Assembly (NCBI RefSeq): GCF_022512515.1
Contig: NZ_JAKWBK010000001.1
Coordinates: forward strand, 2,046,001-2,110,000
Source: Paraniabella hibiscisoli
Lineage (GTDB): Bacteria; Bacteroidota; Bacteroidia; Chitinophagales; Chitinophagaceae
Length of the DNA stretch: 64,000 nt
Direction of reading: 5' to 3'
Numbering within the stretch: position 1 is the first letter of the stretch; every line of letters starts with the position of its first letter. Positions 11,170 to 21,944 of this stretch are shown here, piece after piece. A model generated the notes under the pieces. It did not search any database and had not been told where the DNA came from. It saw nothing but the letters and a program-made list of their open reading frames with translations. Position numbers and translations under genes: made by a program.

Positions 11170-11997
11170 TTAATGCTCTTCTGTTGGCGGAAGAGGTTTT
11201 TGTGCATCTTCCAGAGAAGGCGCATTTAGTTTAACGACATGTGGTTTTTTCTTGCGCATTACCATATTGAGTAGTTCTACAATAAAAGAGAAGGCCATGG
11301 CAAAGTAGATGTAATTTTTAAGATGGAGCTCATGCGCCATATCTGCGTTCCAGCCTTCTACAATAAGGCTTACGCCAATCATTACCAGGAAAGATAGCGC
11401 CAGCATTTTTAAGGTTGGATGTTTCTCAATAAATGCCGCGATTTTAGGACTGAACGTAAACATAACGATCATTGCTACAATAACAGCAGCTACCATGATC
11501 TCCAGGTGCTTGGCCGTACCGCCTGCCGTTATTACACTGTCAAAAGAAAAAACTGCATCAATAACCAATATCTGCGCAATAGCCTGTCCGAAACTTAGTT
11601 TCTTTTGATTTTGGGCGTTGGCAGATGGATCCTCACCCTCCAGTTTATGATGTATTTCTTTTACGGATTTATAGATAAGAAACAAGCCGCCTACCAGCAT
11701 TACGATGCTTGCCAGGTCGAAGCCCTTGCCAAACCAGGACTCCGGAATAATATGTTTGCCTTTTTGCGCCAGCAGCCAGCTTAATCCCGCCAGCAACAGG
11801 CACCTACTTAATATGCCGGTAACCATCCAGGTACGCCTGGCTTTCTTTTGCAGGCTAACTGGCAGCCTGTTTAAAATAATGCTTACGAAAATAACGTTAT
11901 CAATACCCAACACTACTTCCAGCACTACAAGGATTAGAAAGCTAAGTAAAGATTCGAACGTAAAAAGTTCGGAACCGGAAATGAATAATAGATCCAT
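11170..11997 (-). CDS. TerC family integral membrane protein
   Basis: Intact 275-residue membrane protein with about seven hydrophobic segments. The two family signatures are present: VLEVVLGIDNVIFVSI near the start and DAVFSFDSVITAGG in the second half, whose acidic residues lie in the membrane and are thought to handle Mn2+ or other metal ions. The cytosolic tail is Lys-rich (MRKKKPHVVKLN). The stop is 6 bases before the histidine kinase start and the gene begins 8 bases after pyrD, so all are probably cotranscribed. The role in metal export is inferred from the family. Confidence 0.9.
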   Translation of the reverse strand: MDLLFISGSELFTFESLLSFLILVVLEVVLGIDNVIFVSIILNRLPVSLQKKARRTWMVTGILSRCLLLAGLSWLLAQKGKHIIPESWFGKGFDLASIVMLVGGLFLIYKSVKEIHHKLEGEDPSANAQNQKKLSFGQAIAQILVIDAVFSFDSVITAGGTAKHLEIMVAAVIVAMIVMFTFSPKIAAFIEKHPTLKMLALSFLVMIGVSLIVEGWNADMAHELHLKNYIYFAMAFSFIVELLNMVMRKKKPHVVKLNAPSLEDAQKPLPPTEEH

Positions 11998-12005
11998 TTT
12001 ATATG

Positions 12006-13052
12006 TTATAAGGATTTACAGATTTGTTTTACAATATCGGGGCCCTGGTAGATAAAACCGGTCCATACCTGGATTAAAGAAGCGCCGGCTGCCATTTTCT
12101 CACGGGCGTCAACCCCGGTAAAAATACCGCCCGAGCCGATAATAGGAATGCTTCCGCCTGTTTGTTTGTGCACGTATTCAATAATACCCGTGCTTTTGGC
12201 GCGTACCGGCTTTCCGCTCAATCCACCGGCACCTATTTTCTCCTGCTCAGCTACAGGTGTATTTAATCCATTACGATCGATAGTGGTATTGCTGATCACC
12301 AGTCCGTCTAATTTAACCTCAGATGCCAGGTCTATTACATCATCAATCTGTGATTGGGTAAGATCGGGTGCGATCTTTAATAGAATAGGCTTAGCCACTG
12401 CTTTACCGTTATTGATCATGGCCAGGTTCCAGATGATCTTGCGAAGCGATTCTTTTTCCTGCAACTCCCGTAAACCAGGCGTATTAGGACTACTCACGTT
12501 CACCACGAAATAATCTACATAATGGTGTAGTTTATTAAAGCAGGTAGCATAATCCTTCCAGGCATCTTCATTAGGTGTAACCTTGTTTTTACCAATATTG
12601 CCACCAATGATCAATGGATATTTGTCCTCGCTTTTAGCTTTTCTTTCTCTCCATTTTTTCAATCGTTCGGCAATAATATCCGCTCCTTCATTATTAAAGC
12701 CCATCCGGTTGATCAGTGCCTTGTCCTCTGGTAAGCGGAATAGCCTGGGCTGTGGATTTCCGTCCTGAGCCAGTGGAGTAACGGTTCCTATTTCCACGAA
12801 CCCAAATCCTAAGGCTTCCAGCTCATTCAGATAACGGGCATTTTTATCAAATCCCGCACCCAGGCCAACCGGGTTTTTAAAGGTCATATTTAAAAAACGG
12901 GTCTCGTGCCGGTCATCAGGCGGAGCAGCGATGGCGCTCACCAGTTTCTTTCCGGCTTTGGACGCGGTAAGCAGGCCTAGCTGGTTCATAGCCATATAAT
13001 GGGCCTGCTCGGCCGGGAACATAAAGTACAATTTGCGCAGTAGTGAATACAT
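12006..13052 (-). CDS. pyrD: Quinone-dependent dihydroorotate dehydrogenase (class 2)
   Basis: Oxidises dihydroorotate to orotate in pyrimidine synthesis, feeding electrons to quinone at the inner membrane. The N-terminal amphipathic helix (LRKLYFMFPAEQAHYMAM) is the class 2 membrane tag. Then FKNPVGLGAGFDKNA for FMN, GFVEIGTVTP, NRMGFNNEGAD, VNVSSPNTPGLRELQ with the catalytic Ser, LLKIAPDL, VISNTT, and IPIIGSGGIFTG for the FMN phosphate. ATG 13052 is preferred to the TTG nine bases upstream. Intact, about 348 residues. Confidence 0.96.
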   Translation of the reverse strand: MYSLLRKLYFMFPAEQAHYMAMNQLGLLTASKAGKKLVSAIAAPPDDRHETRFLNMTFKNPVGLGAGFDKNARYLNELEALGFGFVEIGTVTPLAQDGNPQPRLFRLPEDKALINRMGFNNEGADIIAERLKKWRERKAKSEDKYPLIIGGNIGKNKVTPNEDAWKDYATCFNKLHHYVDYFVVNVSSPNTPGLRELQEKESLRKIIWNLAMINNGKAVAKPILLKIAPDLTQSQIDDVIDLASEVKLDGLVISNTTIDRNGLNTPVAEQEKIGAGGLSGKPVRAKSTGIIEYVHKQTGGSIPIIGSGGIFTGVDAREKMAAGASLIQVWTGFIYQGPDIVKQICKSL

Positions 13053-13426
13053 CGGGTGCAAAAATAAGTATTCTAATAGCCTGTTTAAGTTTATAGTATA
13101 GAATTTCTTACAGGTTGGCCTAGAGCGAAACAGGTATTCCCGAATTTTTGGATACAGCGACGGTTGAAATGGATATGGCGTAAAACCTTTAAGGATACAA
13201 CTGGATCCGTTTAATACAAGCGCTGCATACTGTTATAAACTTTAAAATCAATACCTGTAAAACAATAGCTCTGATGATTGAGGGAAATTGAATTGATCCT
13301 TATCATGATTATGGTTACCGGTAGCTTAATGAGGCATCCAGGTATTTTTGAAATGAGCAGAAATACTTAAATTTGAGTAATAAAGTTGTTTATGCAACTA
13401 ATTATTCAGTATCAAATAGTATTGCC
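13053..13426. other. Divergent intergenic region, pyrD / thiolase
   Basis: No gene or clear hairpin. It holds the pyrD -7 box at one end and presumably the thiolase promoter. An open frame runs back from the thiolase ATG to 13373, but the product is low-complexity and is not part of the family. Confidence 0.4.
13059..13066 (-). promoter_or_regulatory. Bacteroidetes -7 box just before pyrD
   Basis: TATTTTTG on the minus strand fits TAnnTTTG and ends 6 bases before the pyrD ATG. This would place the transcript start at or within a few bases of the start codon, giving a very short or absent leader. Confidence 0.45.
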
Positions 13427-14599
13427 ATGGAAGCATATATTGTTGCCGGTTACAGAACTGCAGTAGGAAAAGCAAAAAGAGGCGGATTCCGTTTTTATCG
13501 CCCTGATGATCTGGCTATTGAAGTGATCAAAGGGCTTATGAGCAGTATTCCGCAGTTAGAGCCTGGGAGGGTAGATGATGTAGTTGTGGGAAATGCTGTT
13601 CCCGAAGCCGAACAGGGTTTGCAGGTGGGACGCATTATAGCCGCCCGTGCCCTGGGTATTGCCACGCCGGGTATGACGGTAAATCGTTACTGTGCCTCGG
13701 GTTTGGAAACTATTGCAATTGCCAGTGCCAAGATCAGGAGTGGAATGGCTGACTGTATTATTGCGGGCGGTACAGAAAGCATGAGCCTGGTACCCGCTTC
13801 GGGGTGGAAAACCGTGCCTTCTTATTCCATCGCCAGTGACGCACCCGATTACTATTTGAATATGGGATTAACAGCCGAGGCTGTAGCCAAAGATTTTAAT
13901 ATTAACCGCCAGGCGCAGGATGAATTTAGCTATAATTCGCATCGCAAAGCAATTGAAGCTATAAGTAAAGGATATTTTAAAGAGGGCATTTTACCAATCG
14001 ACGTGGAAGAGATCTATCTTGACGAAAAAGGCAAAAAGCAAAAAAGAAGTTTTGTAGTAGACACAGATGAAGGTCCCAGGGCTGATACCTCTCTAGAGGC
14101 TTTGAATAAGCTGAAACCTGTTTTTGCAGCAGGCGGTTCGGTAACAGCAGGCAATGCTTCACAAACCAGCGACGGCGCTGCTTTTGTGGTAGTCATGAGC
14201 GAGAAGCTGATGAATGAATTGCAGCTGCAGCCGATTGGCCGATTGGTGGCCTCGGCCGTTGCGGGAGTTGACCCGCGTATTATGGGGATAGGCCCGGTAG
14301 CGGCTATTCCAAAAGCGTTGAAGCAGGCAGGTAAAAATCTTAGTGACATTGATTTAATAGAATTGAATGAAGCCTTTGCTTCGCAGGCGCTGGCTGTGAT
14401 ACAAGAGGCCAAACTGGATCCGGAGAAAGTAAATATTAATGGAGGAGCCATTGCACTTGGGCACCCACTGGGTTGCACCGGTACTAAATTAACCATCCAG
14501 GTATTAGGTGATCTGAAAAGGCTGGATAAAAAGTATGGCATGGTTACCGCCTGTGTGGGTGGTGGCCAGGGTATTGCAGGTATAATTGAGCGGCTATAA
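13427..14599 (+). CDS. Acetyl-CoA acyltransferase (thiolase)
   Basis: Thiolase that cleaves 3-ketoacyl-CoA in fatty-acid beta-oxidation (FadA type) or condenses acetyl-CoA. The nucleophilic Cys is in NRYCASGLETIA, followed by GGTESMSLVP. The C-terminal pair is the catalytic His in NGGAIALGHPLGCTGTK and the Cys in ACVGGGQGIAGI. The ATG at 13427 (MEAYIVAGYRTAVGKAK) matches the family start. Intact, 390 residues. Neither a fadB partner nor an acyl-CoA dehydrogenase is adjacent. A hairpin terminator follows. Confidence 0.95.
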   Translation: MEAYIVAGYRTAVGKAKRGGFRFYRPDDLAIEVIKGLMSSIPQLEPGRVDDVVVGNAVPEAEQGLQVGRIIAARALGIATPGMTVNRYCASGLETIAIASAKIRSGMADCIIAGGTESMSLVPASGWKTVPSYSIASDAPDYYLNMGLTAEAVAKDFNINRQAQDEFSYNSHRKAIEAISKGYFKEGILPIDVEEIYLDEKGKKQKRSFVVDTDEGPRADTSLEALNKLKPVFAAGGSVTAGNASQTSDGAAFVVVMSEKLMNELQLQPIGRLVASAVAGVDPRIMGIGPVAAIPKALKQAGKNLSDIDLIELNEAFASQALAVIQEAKLDPEKVNINGGAIALGHPLGCTGTKLTIQVLGDLKRLDKKYGMVTACVGGGQGIAGIIERL

Positions 14600-14635
14600 T
14601 GCGGAGGCCGCCGGGTTCTAAAATTTAAAATGATC

Positions 14636-14670
14636 AGGTTTAAGGTTGATTCAGACTTTAAACCTTTTTT
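14636..14670 (+). terminator. Rho-independent terminator after thiolase
   Basis: AGGTTTAAG and CTTTAAACCT form a stem across an 11-base loop, followed by a run of six T. It lies about 37 bases after the thiolase stop. Confidence 0.65.
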
Positions 14671-14801
14671 AATGACTTGATTAATCATTCTTTATCTGAT
14701 AACGCAACAAAGTACTTTTATAAACTGTCAGCAGTGGATGTAAAAGTTTTTACCCGGAATTTCGTCTAATCAGCATTGTCAACCTAATCCTTACTTAAAG
14801 A

Positions 14802-16604
14802 ATGGCGAAACCTTTTTCTAAAACCCTTAACCTGGTGAACATCGTTAAGCAGCTATGGCCTTTTGTAAAGCCATACAAAACGATGATTTTCGGTACCCTG
14901 GCCCTAACTTTAGTGGGATCTCTGGCAGCCCAGGTAAACCCATTGGTTTTAAAATATACGGTAGATCATGTCGATGCTTTAATACAGCTACCCGATCCGA
15001 TGAAAGAAGGGCTAAGGCTATTGACCGTTATTTCGGTAATACTTTTTGCAAAAGAGATCATCAATATTTTTATACAGTTCGGGCAGAAATTTTATGGTGA
15101 AAAGATCCGTATCAATGTAAGTAATAGCCTGGCGCAGAAAGTGATCCGGCGTATCCTTACTTATCAAATGGGATTTTTTGCGGCGCCGGACAACCAGTCG
15201 GGGAAATTGCAGACGCGAATAGACAGAGGCGTTGAAAGTCTTACCCGGTTGGTTCAAAATTTCTTCATCGATATACTGCCTTTATTCTGTAATGCGATTT
15301 TAGCCCTGGTCATTATGTTTATGGCCAACGTTTATGTAGGTCTTATTGCGATTACTATATTGCCCGCATACTTTTATGTAAGCGCCCGGCAGGCAAAAAA
15401 ACTACAGGGTGTAAGGAGACAATTAAGAGGTGGCCGGGAAAATAAAAGCAATGGCTTGCTCAATATCATCGATTCGATGACTGTGATCAAAAGTTTTGTA
15501 AGAGAAAATGTTGAAGAGAAAAAACAATTAGTCATACAACAACAGCTAACCAATGATCAGCTCTATACCAGGCGAACCAACTTTACCTACGATGGCGTTA
15601 AATCTTTTATTGAGCAGATAGGCGTTGTATTGATCATTATTCTAACAGCCTACCTGGTATTGAACCACCAGATCAGCATCGGCGCCATTATGCTGCACAT
15701 CATGTTGTTCAATAATGTATCAGCGCCCATCAGGCAATTGCACCGCATTTATGATGAGGTAAACGATGCTTTTATTTATGCAGAGGCTTTTTCCAGATCA
15801 TTGAAGATGATGAAGAAATTGAACAGACCGGTACACACGCTGTTACCGAGGCTGAAGGCACTTTTGAAATGAGGCAGGTAGATTTTACTTACCCGAATGG
15901 TACCAAAGCACTGCATGGAATCAATCTTAAAATTGAAAGAGGGAAAACCACGGCCCTGGTAGGTTTAAGCGGCGCGGGTAAGAGTACTATTCTCAACCTG
16001 CTGAATAAGTTTTATGAGCCGGATAGCGGAGAAATACTACTGGATGGCATCAATTTAAATGAATATGAAAATGCCTCACTGCGTAGTGAGATAGGCCTGG
16101 TGCTTCAAAAGAATCACATTTTTAAAGGAACCATTGAAGATAATATAAGGTATGGGAAAATAGAAGCTACTCATGAGGAAATCATAGCTGCTGCACGAAA
16201 GGCCTACCTGCACGACCAGATCATGGAGTTACCCATGCAATACCAGAGTGATGCACAATTATTGAGTGGGGGCAGCAGCAGCGCATCGCTATAGCACGGT
16301 TATTCCTGAAAGATCCTCCGATTATTTTCCTGGATGAGCCCACTGCCAGCCTCGATGCCATTGCAACGGAACAGATTAAAAACAGTTTGGATGCGATTAA
16401 AGAGAATCGTACGGTGGTTATTATATCACATTCCATTTCCCAGATTGTTGATGCAGATATTATTTATGTGCTAAAGCAGGGGCAAATGGTTGAAAGTGGC
16501 AAGCATGAAGACCTGGTAAAAAAGGAGGGGTGTACAAAGAAATATTTGATGCTTCTGCGCGTAGTCTCAATATAGCCCGTCTTGCTCAAACTATGAATAA
16601 CTGA
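14802..16604 (+). CDS. ABC exporter, fused permease and ATPase (three frameshifts)
   Basis: Half-transporter of the MsbA/multidrug type, acting as a homodimer in the inner membrane. Residues about 1-330 are the six-helix membrane domain, with the coupling segment near NKSNGLLNIIDSMTVIKSF. The ATPase has Walker A ALVGLSGAGKSTILNLL, Q-loop VLQKNHIFKG, signature LLSGGQQQRIAIAR after correction, Walker B PIIFLDEPTASLD and H-loop VVIISHS. Breaks at about 15795 (TTTTT), about 16270 (GGGGG, inside the signature) and about 16530 (GGGG) each need one base. The true end is TGA 16604. Substrate unknown. Confidence 0.94.
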
Positions 16605-16665
16605 GTTTTTCCGCATCTCGTAAATGGTTTTTCCCGATTTCGAAAATGAATAAAGAAGGGTGATG

Positions 16666-16688
16666 TTGCTTTTGTTTTACAAAAGCAA
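16666..16688. repeat. 9-bp perfect inverted repeat in a convergent gap
   Basis: TTGCTTTTG, five-base loop, CAAAAGCAA. It lies between the convergent exporter and queE genes, so it may stop transcription from either side, although no long T-run follows. Confidence 0.5.
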
Positions 16689-16818
16689 TCGGGCTTCTCT
16701 GGCTTTTTCTTCCCGCCTCAGGTGGTTAGTTTTTGAGAGCAGGCCCGCCTAATATTTTAGTCGGGCAGGCCCACCAATAATAAGTATAGTTTTCCTTAAG
16801 CAGATAGTTTTCGAGAGT

Positions 16819-16852
16819 GCACCGTTTATTTCTATAAGGGGTGCTTTTTTTT
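16819..16852 (+). terminator. Terminator hairpin with long T-run
   Basis: GCACC and GGTGC pair around a 16-base loop, followed by eight T. It is placed to end transcripts from the ABC exporter before they run into queE. The stem is short, so the call is moderate. Confidence 0.5.
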
Positions 16853-16938
16853 GTAAGACGGAAACGCGGTACAGTCCGCAAAATGCCTGATTCAGGTTTT
16901 CCTTGTTAACTTATCAACTATTAAACTAATCAACCAGC

Positions 16939-17520
16939 CTACGGCACATTAATATACTTGTGTATTTGCAGGCTCAGTTCCCATTTGGGATTTTGTTTGA
17001 TGTAATCAACGATAAGCGGAGTCATTACATCTGCCTTGCTCCATTCCGGTTGCAGGTAAAGTTTGCAGGTGTCAGAAACCTGCGCTGCAAAGCTTTCTCC
17101 CCAGGCAAAATCAGATTTATTAAAAACGATGATCTTGAGTTCATTAGCTACCGGAAGTATTTCAGGTAGTGGCGCCTTAAATTTTTTCGGTGAAAGGCAG
17201 ATCCAGTCCCAGCTGCCGCTTAAGGGTGAGGAACCTGAGGTTTCAATATTGGTAGCAATCCCTTCTTTTTGAATCGCCGCTGTGAGGTCATCCAGGTTAT
17301 GCATTAGTGGCTCTCCGCCGGTAATCACTGCCAGGGGAGTGTTGGACGCTTTTATCGTGCTTACGATCATGTCAAGCGACATAACAGGATGGCCGTCAAA
17401 GGACCAGCTATCTTTCACATCACACCACACACAGCCTACATCGCAACCACCCAGTCTTACAAAGTAAGCCGCACGGCCCTGATGAAAGCCTTCTCCCTGG
17501 ATGGTATAGAAATGCTCCAT
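16939..17520 (-). CDS. queE: 7-carboxy-7-deazaguanine synthase QueE
   Basis: Radical-SAM enzyme that makes the 7-deazaguanine ring for queuosine. EHFYTIQGEGFHQGRAAYF is the family start, and GGCDVGCVWCDVKDSW carries the three Fe-S cysteines in a CxxxCxxC spacing. VITGGEPLMHN and NIETSGS follow, then YLQPEW. 193 residues and intact; relatives have a few more residues before MEHF, and upstream codons (FPV) stay in frame, so the start may lie slightly earlier. No queC or queD is adjacent. folD follows 81 bases upstream on the same strand. Confidence 0.94.
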   Translation of the reverse strand: MEHFYTIQGEGFHQGRAAYFVRLGGCDVGCVWCDVKDSWSFDGHPVMSLDMIVSTIKASNTPLAVITGGEPLMHNLDDLTAAIQKEGIATNIETSGSSPLSGSWDWICLSPKKFKAPLPEILPVANELKIIVFNKSDFAWGESFAAQVSDTCKLYLQPEWSKADVMTPLIVDYIKQNPKWELSLQIHKYINVP

Positions 17521-17601
17521 AACAGGGAAGACCCCGCCCGCTTCCAGAGTGGAAGGAATTATTTGAGATTTATGATTTATAGCTTAATAATTTAGATTCT
17601 C

Positions 17602-18478
17602 CTAATCCCTATCCACGCATGATTTATAGGTATTCTTCATCAAAGCCGCGATGGTCATAGGGCCTACACCACCCGGAACCGGCGTGATAAAGGAACATTT
17701 AGGAGCTACCTGCTCAAAATCAACATCACCTGCTAACCTGTAGCCCGATTTTTAGATGCGTCTTCCAGTCGGGTAATACCCACGTCTACTACAACGGCTC
17801 CTTCCTTCACCATTTCCGCCTTTAAAAACTCAGGCTGCCCGATAGCTGCTACAATAATATCGGCCTGGCTGCAAATTTCGTTTAGGTTTTCCGTTCTGGA
17901 GTGGCAAACGGTAACGGTACAATTACCCGGATTGGTATTATTGCTTAATAAAATGCTCATAGGGCGACCCACTATATTGCTGCGACCCAAAACCACGGCA
18001 TGTTTACCTTTAGTGGCAATATTATTATGTTCCAGCAACAACATAATGCCGTAAGGCGTCGCCGGGATAAAGGCTTCTGCTTCTCCCATGATCATCCTTC
18101 CTATATTTTCAGGGTGAAAACCATCCACATCCTTGCTTACGGCAATAGCTTCAATCACTTTTTTCTCTGAAATATGGGCAGGTAAAGGCAATTGAACCAA
18201 AATTCCATCCACCGACATATCCTCGTTCAGCTCCTGGATCTTGTCCAGCAGTTTCATTTCGCTCACTTCTTCTTCATACTCTATTAGGGTAGAAATAAAG
18301 CCAATTTCGTTACAGGCTTTAACTTTTGAGTTCACGTAAGTTTGGCTGGCACCATTGTTCCCCACCAGTATAGCCGCCAGATGCGGTATCTTTTTACCTG
18401 TTGCCGCTCTTTGGGCTACGTCTATTTTAACGGTATTCAGTATCGTTTTGGCCGTCTTTTTCCATCCAGTAATTGCAT
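17602..18478 (-). CDS. folD: Methylenetetrahydrofolate dehydrogenase/cyclohydrolase FolD (two frameshifts)
   Basis: Bifunctional one-carbon enzyme making 10-formyl-THF. After adding one A in the 5-A run at about 18458, the protein starts [14 protein letters not shown] at ATG 18478. Landmarks: [14 protein letters not shown] with the catalytic Tyr and Lys, [41 protein letters not shown] and VVVDVGI. A second missing A at about 17755 hides the C-terminus, which then reads [11 protein letters not shown] and [18 protein letters not shown], ending at TAG 17602. About 292 residues. Essential in most bacteria. Confidence 0.94.
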
Positions 18479-18482
18479 TTTG

Positions 18483-18490
18483 CAAAGATG
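18483..18490 (-). promoter_or_regulatory. -7-like box before folD
   Basis: CATCTTTG on the minus strand differs from TAnnTTTG only at the first base and ends 4 bases before the folD ATG, like the pyrD and gltX boxes. Confidence 0.3.
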
Positions 18491-18564
18491 CATCAATTTT
18501 TTAAGAGGAGGCAAAATTTGTATAAAAAACTAACTATTGTTAGTTTGATAGTTTTTTTAATTAA

Positions 18565-18582
18565 TTTTAATCAATATTTTTT
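18565..18582 (+). promoter_or_regulatory. Shared 18-base motif upstream of SusC1
   Basis: TTTTAATCAATATTTTTT, identical to 25371-25388, the other copy upstream of SusC2. It is 219 bases before the SusC1 ATG. The low complexity of the AT-rich setting makes chance similarity possible. Confidence 0.35.
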
Positions 18583-18800
18583 GTTAATGTATTAATGTGC
18601 TTTTTTATAATTTGTTGATTTTTAGATGTGTAAGATATATTTTTTATCTAAAATTTATTTTTATTAAGAAAAAATTAATCTCCAATGATTTTTTTGTTAA
18701 AAAAATATAACTTGCTTATTGCTAATTGATGGATAGTTTCATTAAAAGTATTCTATCCCTTTTAATCCGATTTGATCAATTTTTAACAAAAAAGTTTTAC

Positions 18801-21800
18801 ATGAGAAAAATTCTATTGCTTTTAGCAATGTTTATGGGATTTTCGTTTCTGGCTTTTTCTCAAACCAGGACGGTAACCGGAACAGTGGTAGATGAAGCAG
18901 CTGCTCCCGTACCTTTTGCTTCAGTTGCGGTAAAAGGAACCAATACCGGTGTGTCGGCCGACGCTGACGGTAAATTTAGTATTACAGCTAATAATGGTGT
19001 TGTATTGGTGGTTTCAGCTGCGGTTATAGCACTCAGGAAACCACCGTGAGGGGAAATACTGTGAATGTAGTTTTGAAAAAGGGGAAGGAGAAGTTATCGA
19101 AGAAGTGGTGGTGACGGCTTTGGGTATTCAGCGCCCTCCAAAATCACTGGGATATGCTACTGCTAAGGTAGATGCTGAAGTACTTACCCAAGGTAAGGCG
19201 GTCAACGTCGCTAATGGTTTACAAGGCAAGGTTTCCGGTTTAAATATTACTACCATTAATAGTGGTGTATTTGAAGAAGTTAAAATCAATCTGCGAGGTA
19301 TCCGGTCTTTATTAGGTAGTAATGACCCCATGCTACTGCTGGATGGAGTTCGGTGGCACTTTCTTATTTGTCTTCTTTAAGTCCTAATGATATTGAAAAC
19401 GTAAATATATTAAAAGGTTCTTCGTCTGCTGCTATTTATGGTGCAGATGCCCGTAACGGGGTAATAATTGTTACTACTAAAAAAACCTCAGCACGTCCTA
19501 CTATCACAGTAAGTAGCAGCGCGCAAGCTTCAAAAATCTCTTTCTATCCGAAGTTTCAGACAACATTCGGCAGTGGTGGATATGGGGATTATATACCATT
19601 TGAGAACTGGTCTTGGGGGCCAGCCTACGATGGCAGCACGCGACTGGTTGGGGATGTTTTACCTGATGGTAGTTCACAGATGCTACCTTATTCACCGAAC
19701 AATTCCAGAAAAGAATTTTTTAATACGGGTTTGACATTACAGAATGATGTATCGTTTAATACGAAAGACTTTTATGTAAGTTTATCTGACGCAAACATTA
19801 AAGGAATTGTACCAGACGATGTAAATAGGAGAACAGGTATCCGCTTAAATACGGGGAAAGAATTTGGCCGGTTCAAAGTGCAGGCCAATATGAACTACAT
19901 CCAATCTAACTATGATATTTTTGACGATGATGCCATGGGCGATTATCACGCTTCTCAGAACGTAGGTCTGAACAGCGGATTAATGAACTTGATTTTTAAT
20001 ACACCAGCGCATATCCCAATTACATCTTACAAAGATTTTGAGAATAATCCCTTTGCACAGTATAACAATTATTTCAACCATTATGGTTTGAATCCTTATT
20101 TTGCTTTGGACAACTGGCGTCAGAAAGGCCGTATCCAGGACTTTTTGGGTAATTTAGAATTAGGTTTAAAGGTTACTGATTGGTTAAATTTTACCTACAG
20201 AGCAGGTTTGACATCCAGAGCTGACGTATACACACGGACTTCAAAAGGTGAGGCTGCAAATGCTTTCGGCATCAGCCGTGGCCTGACTTCCATACCAGCA
20301 ATGGTGAGAGAGTACTCTAACACAAGTACGCGCCTTTCATCAGAAATATTTGCGAGTGTGAATAAAGACCTTGGAGACGATTTTAAATTGACAGGAGTAG
20401 TAGGTAATTACATTCGTGCATCAGAATCACGTAGTACGAATGTAGGGGCGACCAATCTGGTTATCCCTGGCTTATATAATATTTCTCATAGGAATGGCCA
20501 GCTTGTAGGCGCATCTCCTTTTGAACAAACACGATTGGTGGCTGCTTATGCAAGTGCGGGGTTAGGATATAAAGGCTGGGCGAACATTGAGATTACCGGC
20601 CGTAATGAGTGGGTTTCTATGTTGGCGCCTGGTAACAATTCTTATTTCTATCCTGGTGTGAGTGCCGCATTTGTAGCTACTGATGCCATCAATGGTTTGA
20701 AATCTGACGTATTATCTTTCCTGAAATTGAGAGGTGCCTGGAATAAAGTAGGTAGCGCAGATATCGCTCCTTACCAATTGGCCTCGACTTTTTCTCAGCC
20801 TGCGGGGTTCCCGTTCGGATCCATTCCGGGTTACACAGCTAATGACCGTGCTTTTACAGTTAATTTGAAACCAGAGTTTGTAACCAGTTCAGAGGTAGGT
20901 GTTGAAGCCTCTTTCTATAAAAACCGTATAAACTTTGAAGCAACTTATTTTGTTCAGGATAACACTGACCAGATCATCCCTATTCAGGTATCGGGAGCAA
21001 CTGGTTATACTTCATCCTTAACCAACGCTGCGTCGTTTAAAAACAAGGGAATTGAGTTGGATTTGAAATTGACCCCATTGGTTAAATTCCACGAGGGAGG
21101 ATTTGAGTTCCGTGCAAATGCTACTTATATAGACAATAAAATTACTAAGATCGCTGATAATTTAGAAGAGTTGGCTATTGGTGGGTTTACCAATTTTGCT
21201 ATGAACTATGCGCTTAAAAATAGCCCGGCATTTTTATGGAGAGCTGTTGATTACTTAAGAGATGATCAGGGACGTGTGATTGTAGATGCGGAAACTGGTC
21301 GTCCGAGTGCTGATCCATTACTGAAAACTTTTGGACGTACACAGCCATTATGGATTGTGGGTTTAAACCCTTCTGTGTATTGGAAAGGTTTCAACTTCTC
21401 AGTGTTAGCTGAATATAGAGGTGGACACTACGCATATCATGGTATAGGCGATGCTATGGCCTGGACCGGTGTTTCGGCATATACAGCCAGGGGGTATCGT
21501 GATGCTTTTGTATTCCCTAATTCTGTTTATGAAGACCCTAACAATCCGGGGACTTATATACCTAACACTGATATAGCTGTAAATAATGTGAATGACTTTT
21601 ATACTGGCGAATATAGAGATGTCGCTACTAACTTTTTAACCAGTGCTGCTTCTTGGAGAATTCGTGAGGCTTCGTTAAGCTATGAAATTCCCGTGAGCAG
21701 ATTGTTCGGAGAAGGTGTTATTAAAGGAGCTAATTTCTCATTAACAGGAAGAAATTTATTTCTTTGGTTGCCTAAAACAAATGTTTATTCTGACCCTGAT

Positions 21801-21896
21801 TTCAATTTTACTACTTCTAATACTGGTGGTGTTGGAACTTCACAGATTAACCCTCCAATTAGAACTTTTGGTGCCAACCTAACTTTGATTTTTTAG
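18801..21896 (+). CDS. SusC/RagA family TonB-dependent outer-membrane transporter 1 (three frameshifts)
   Basis: Outer-membrane barrel that imports a ligand captured by its SusD partner, using TonB energy. ATG 18801 begins a signal peptide (LLLLAMFMGFSFLAFSQ). Then a carboxypeptidase-regulatory-like domain (TVTGTVVDE, GVSADADGKFSI), the EEVVVTALG segment before the plug, and plug motifs LQGKVSGLNI, LLLDGVPV and NDIENVNILKGSSSAAIYGA. The barrel ends with the C-terminal strand FGANLTLIF. About 1030 residues. Breaks at about 19019 (GCGGTT), about 19083 (GGGG) and about 19352 (TTCGG) each need one base. A SusD gene follows 48 bases later. Confidence 0.94.
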
Positions 21897-21944
21897 GCAT
21901 TGAAAGAAAAAGCATTTTTAATTCGTAAGATTAAAATTATAAAA

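Larger units (their letters stand above)
18479..18800. other. AT-rich divergent region, folD / SusC1
   Basis: Very AT-rich with long T and A runs and no gene. It contains an 8-base inverted repeat AAACTAAC / GTTAGTTT at 18527-18546 and the 18-base motif TTTTAATCAATATTTTTT at 18565-18582, which recurs upstream of the second SusC gene. Both may belong to SusC promoter control. Confidence 0.5.

Noticed and set aside
14014..14688. Long minus-strand frame opposite the thiolase
   Set aside because: Shadow of the thiolase gene; the plus strand has complete active-site motifs.
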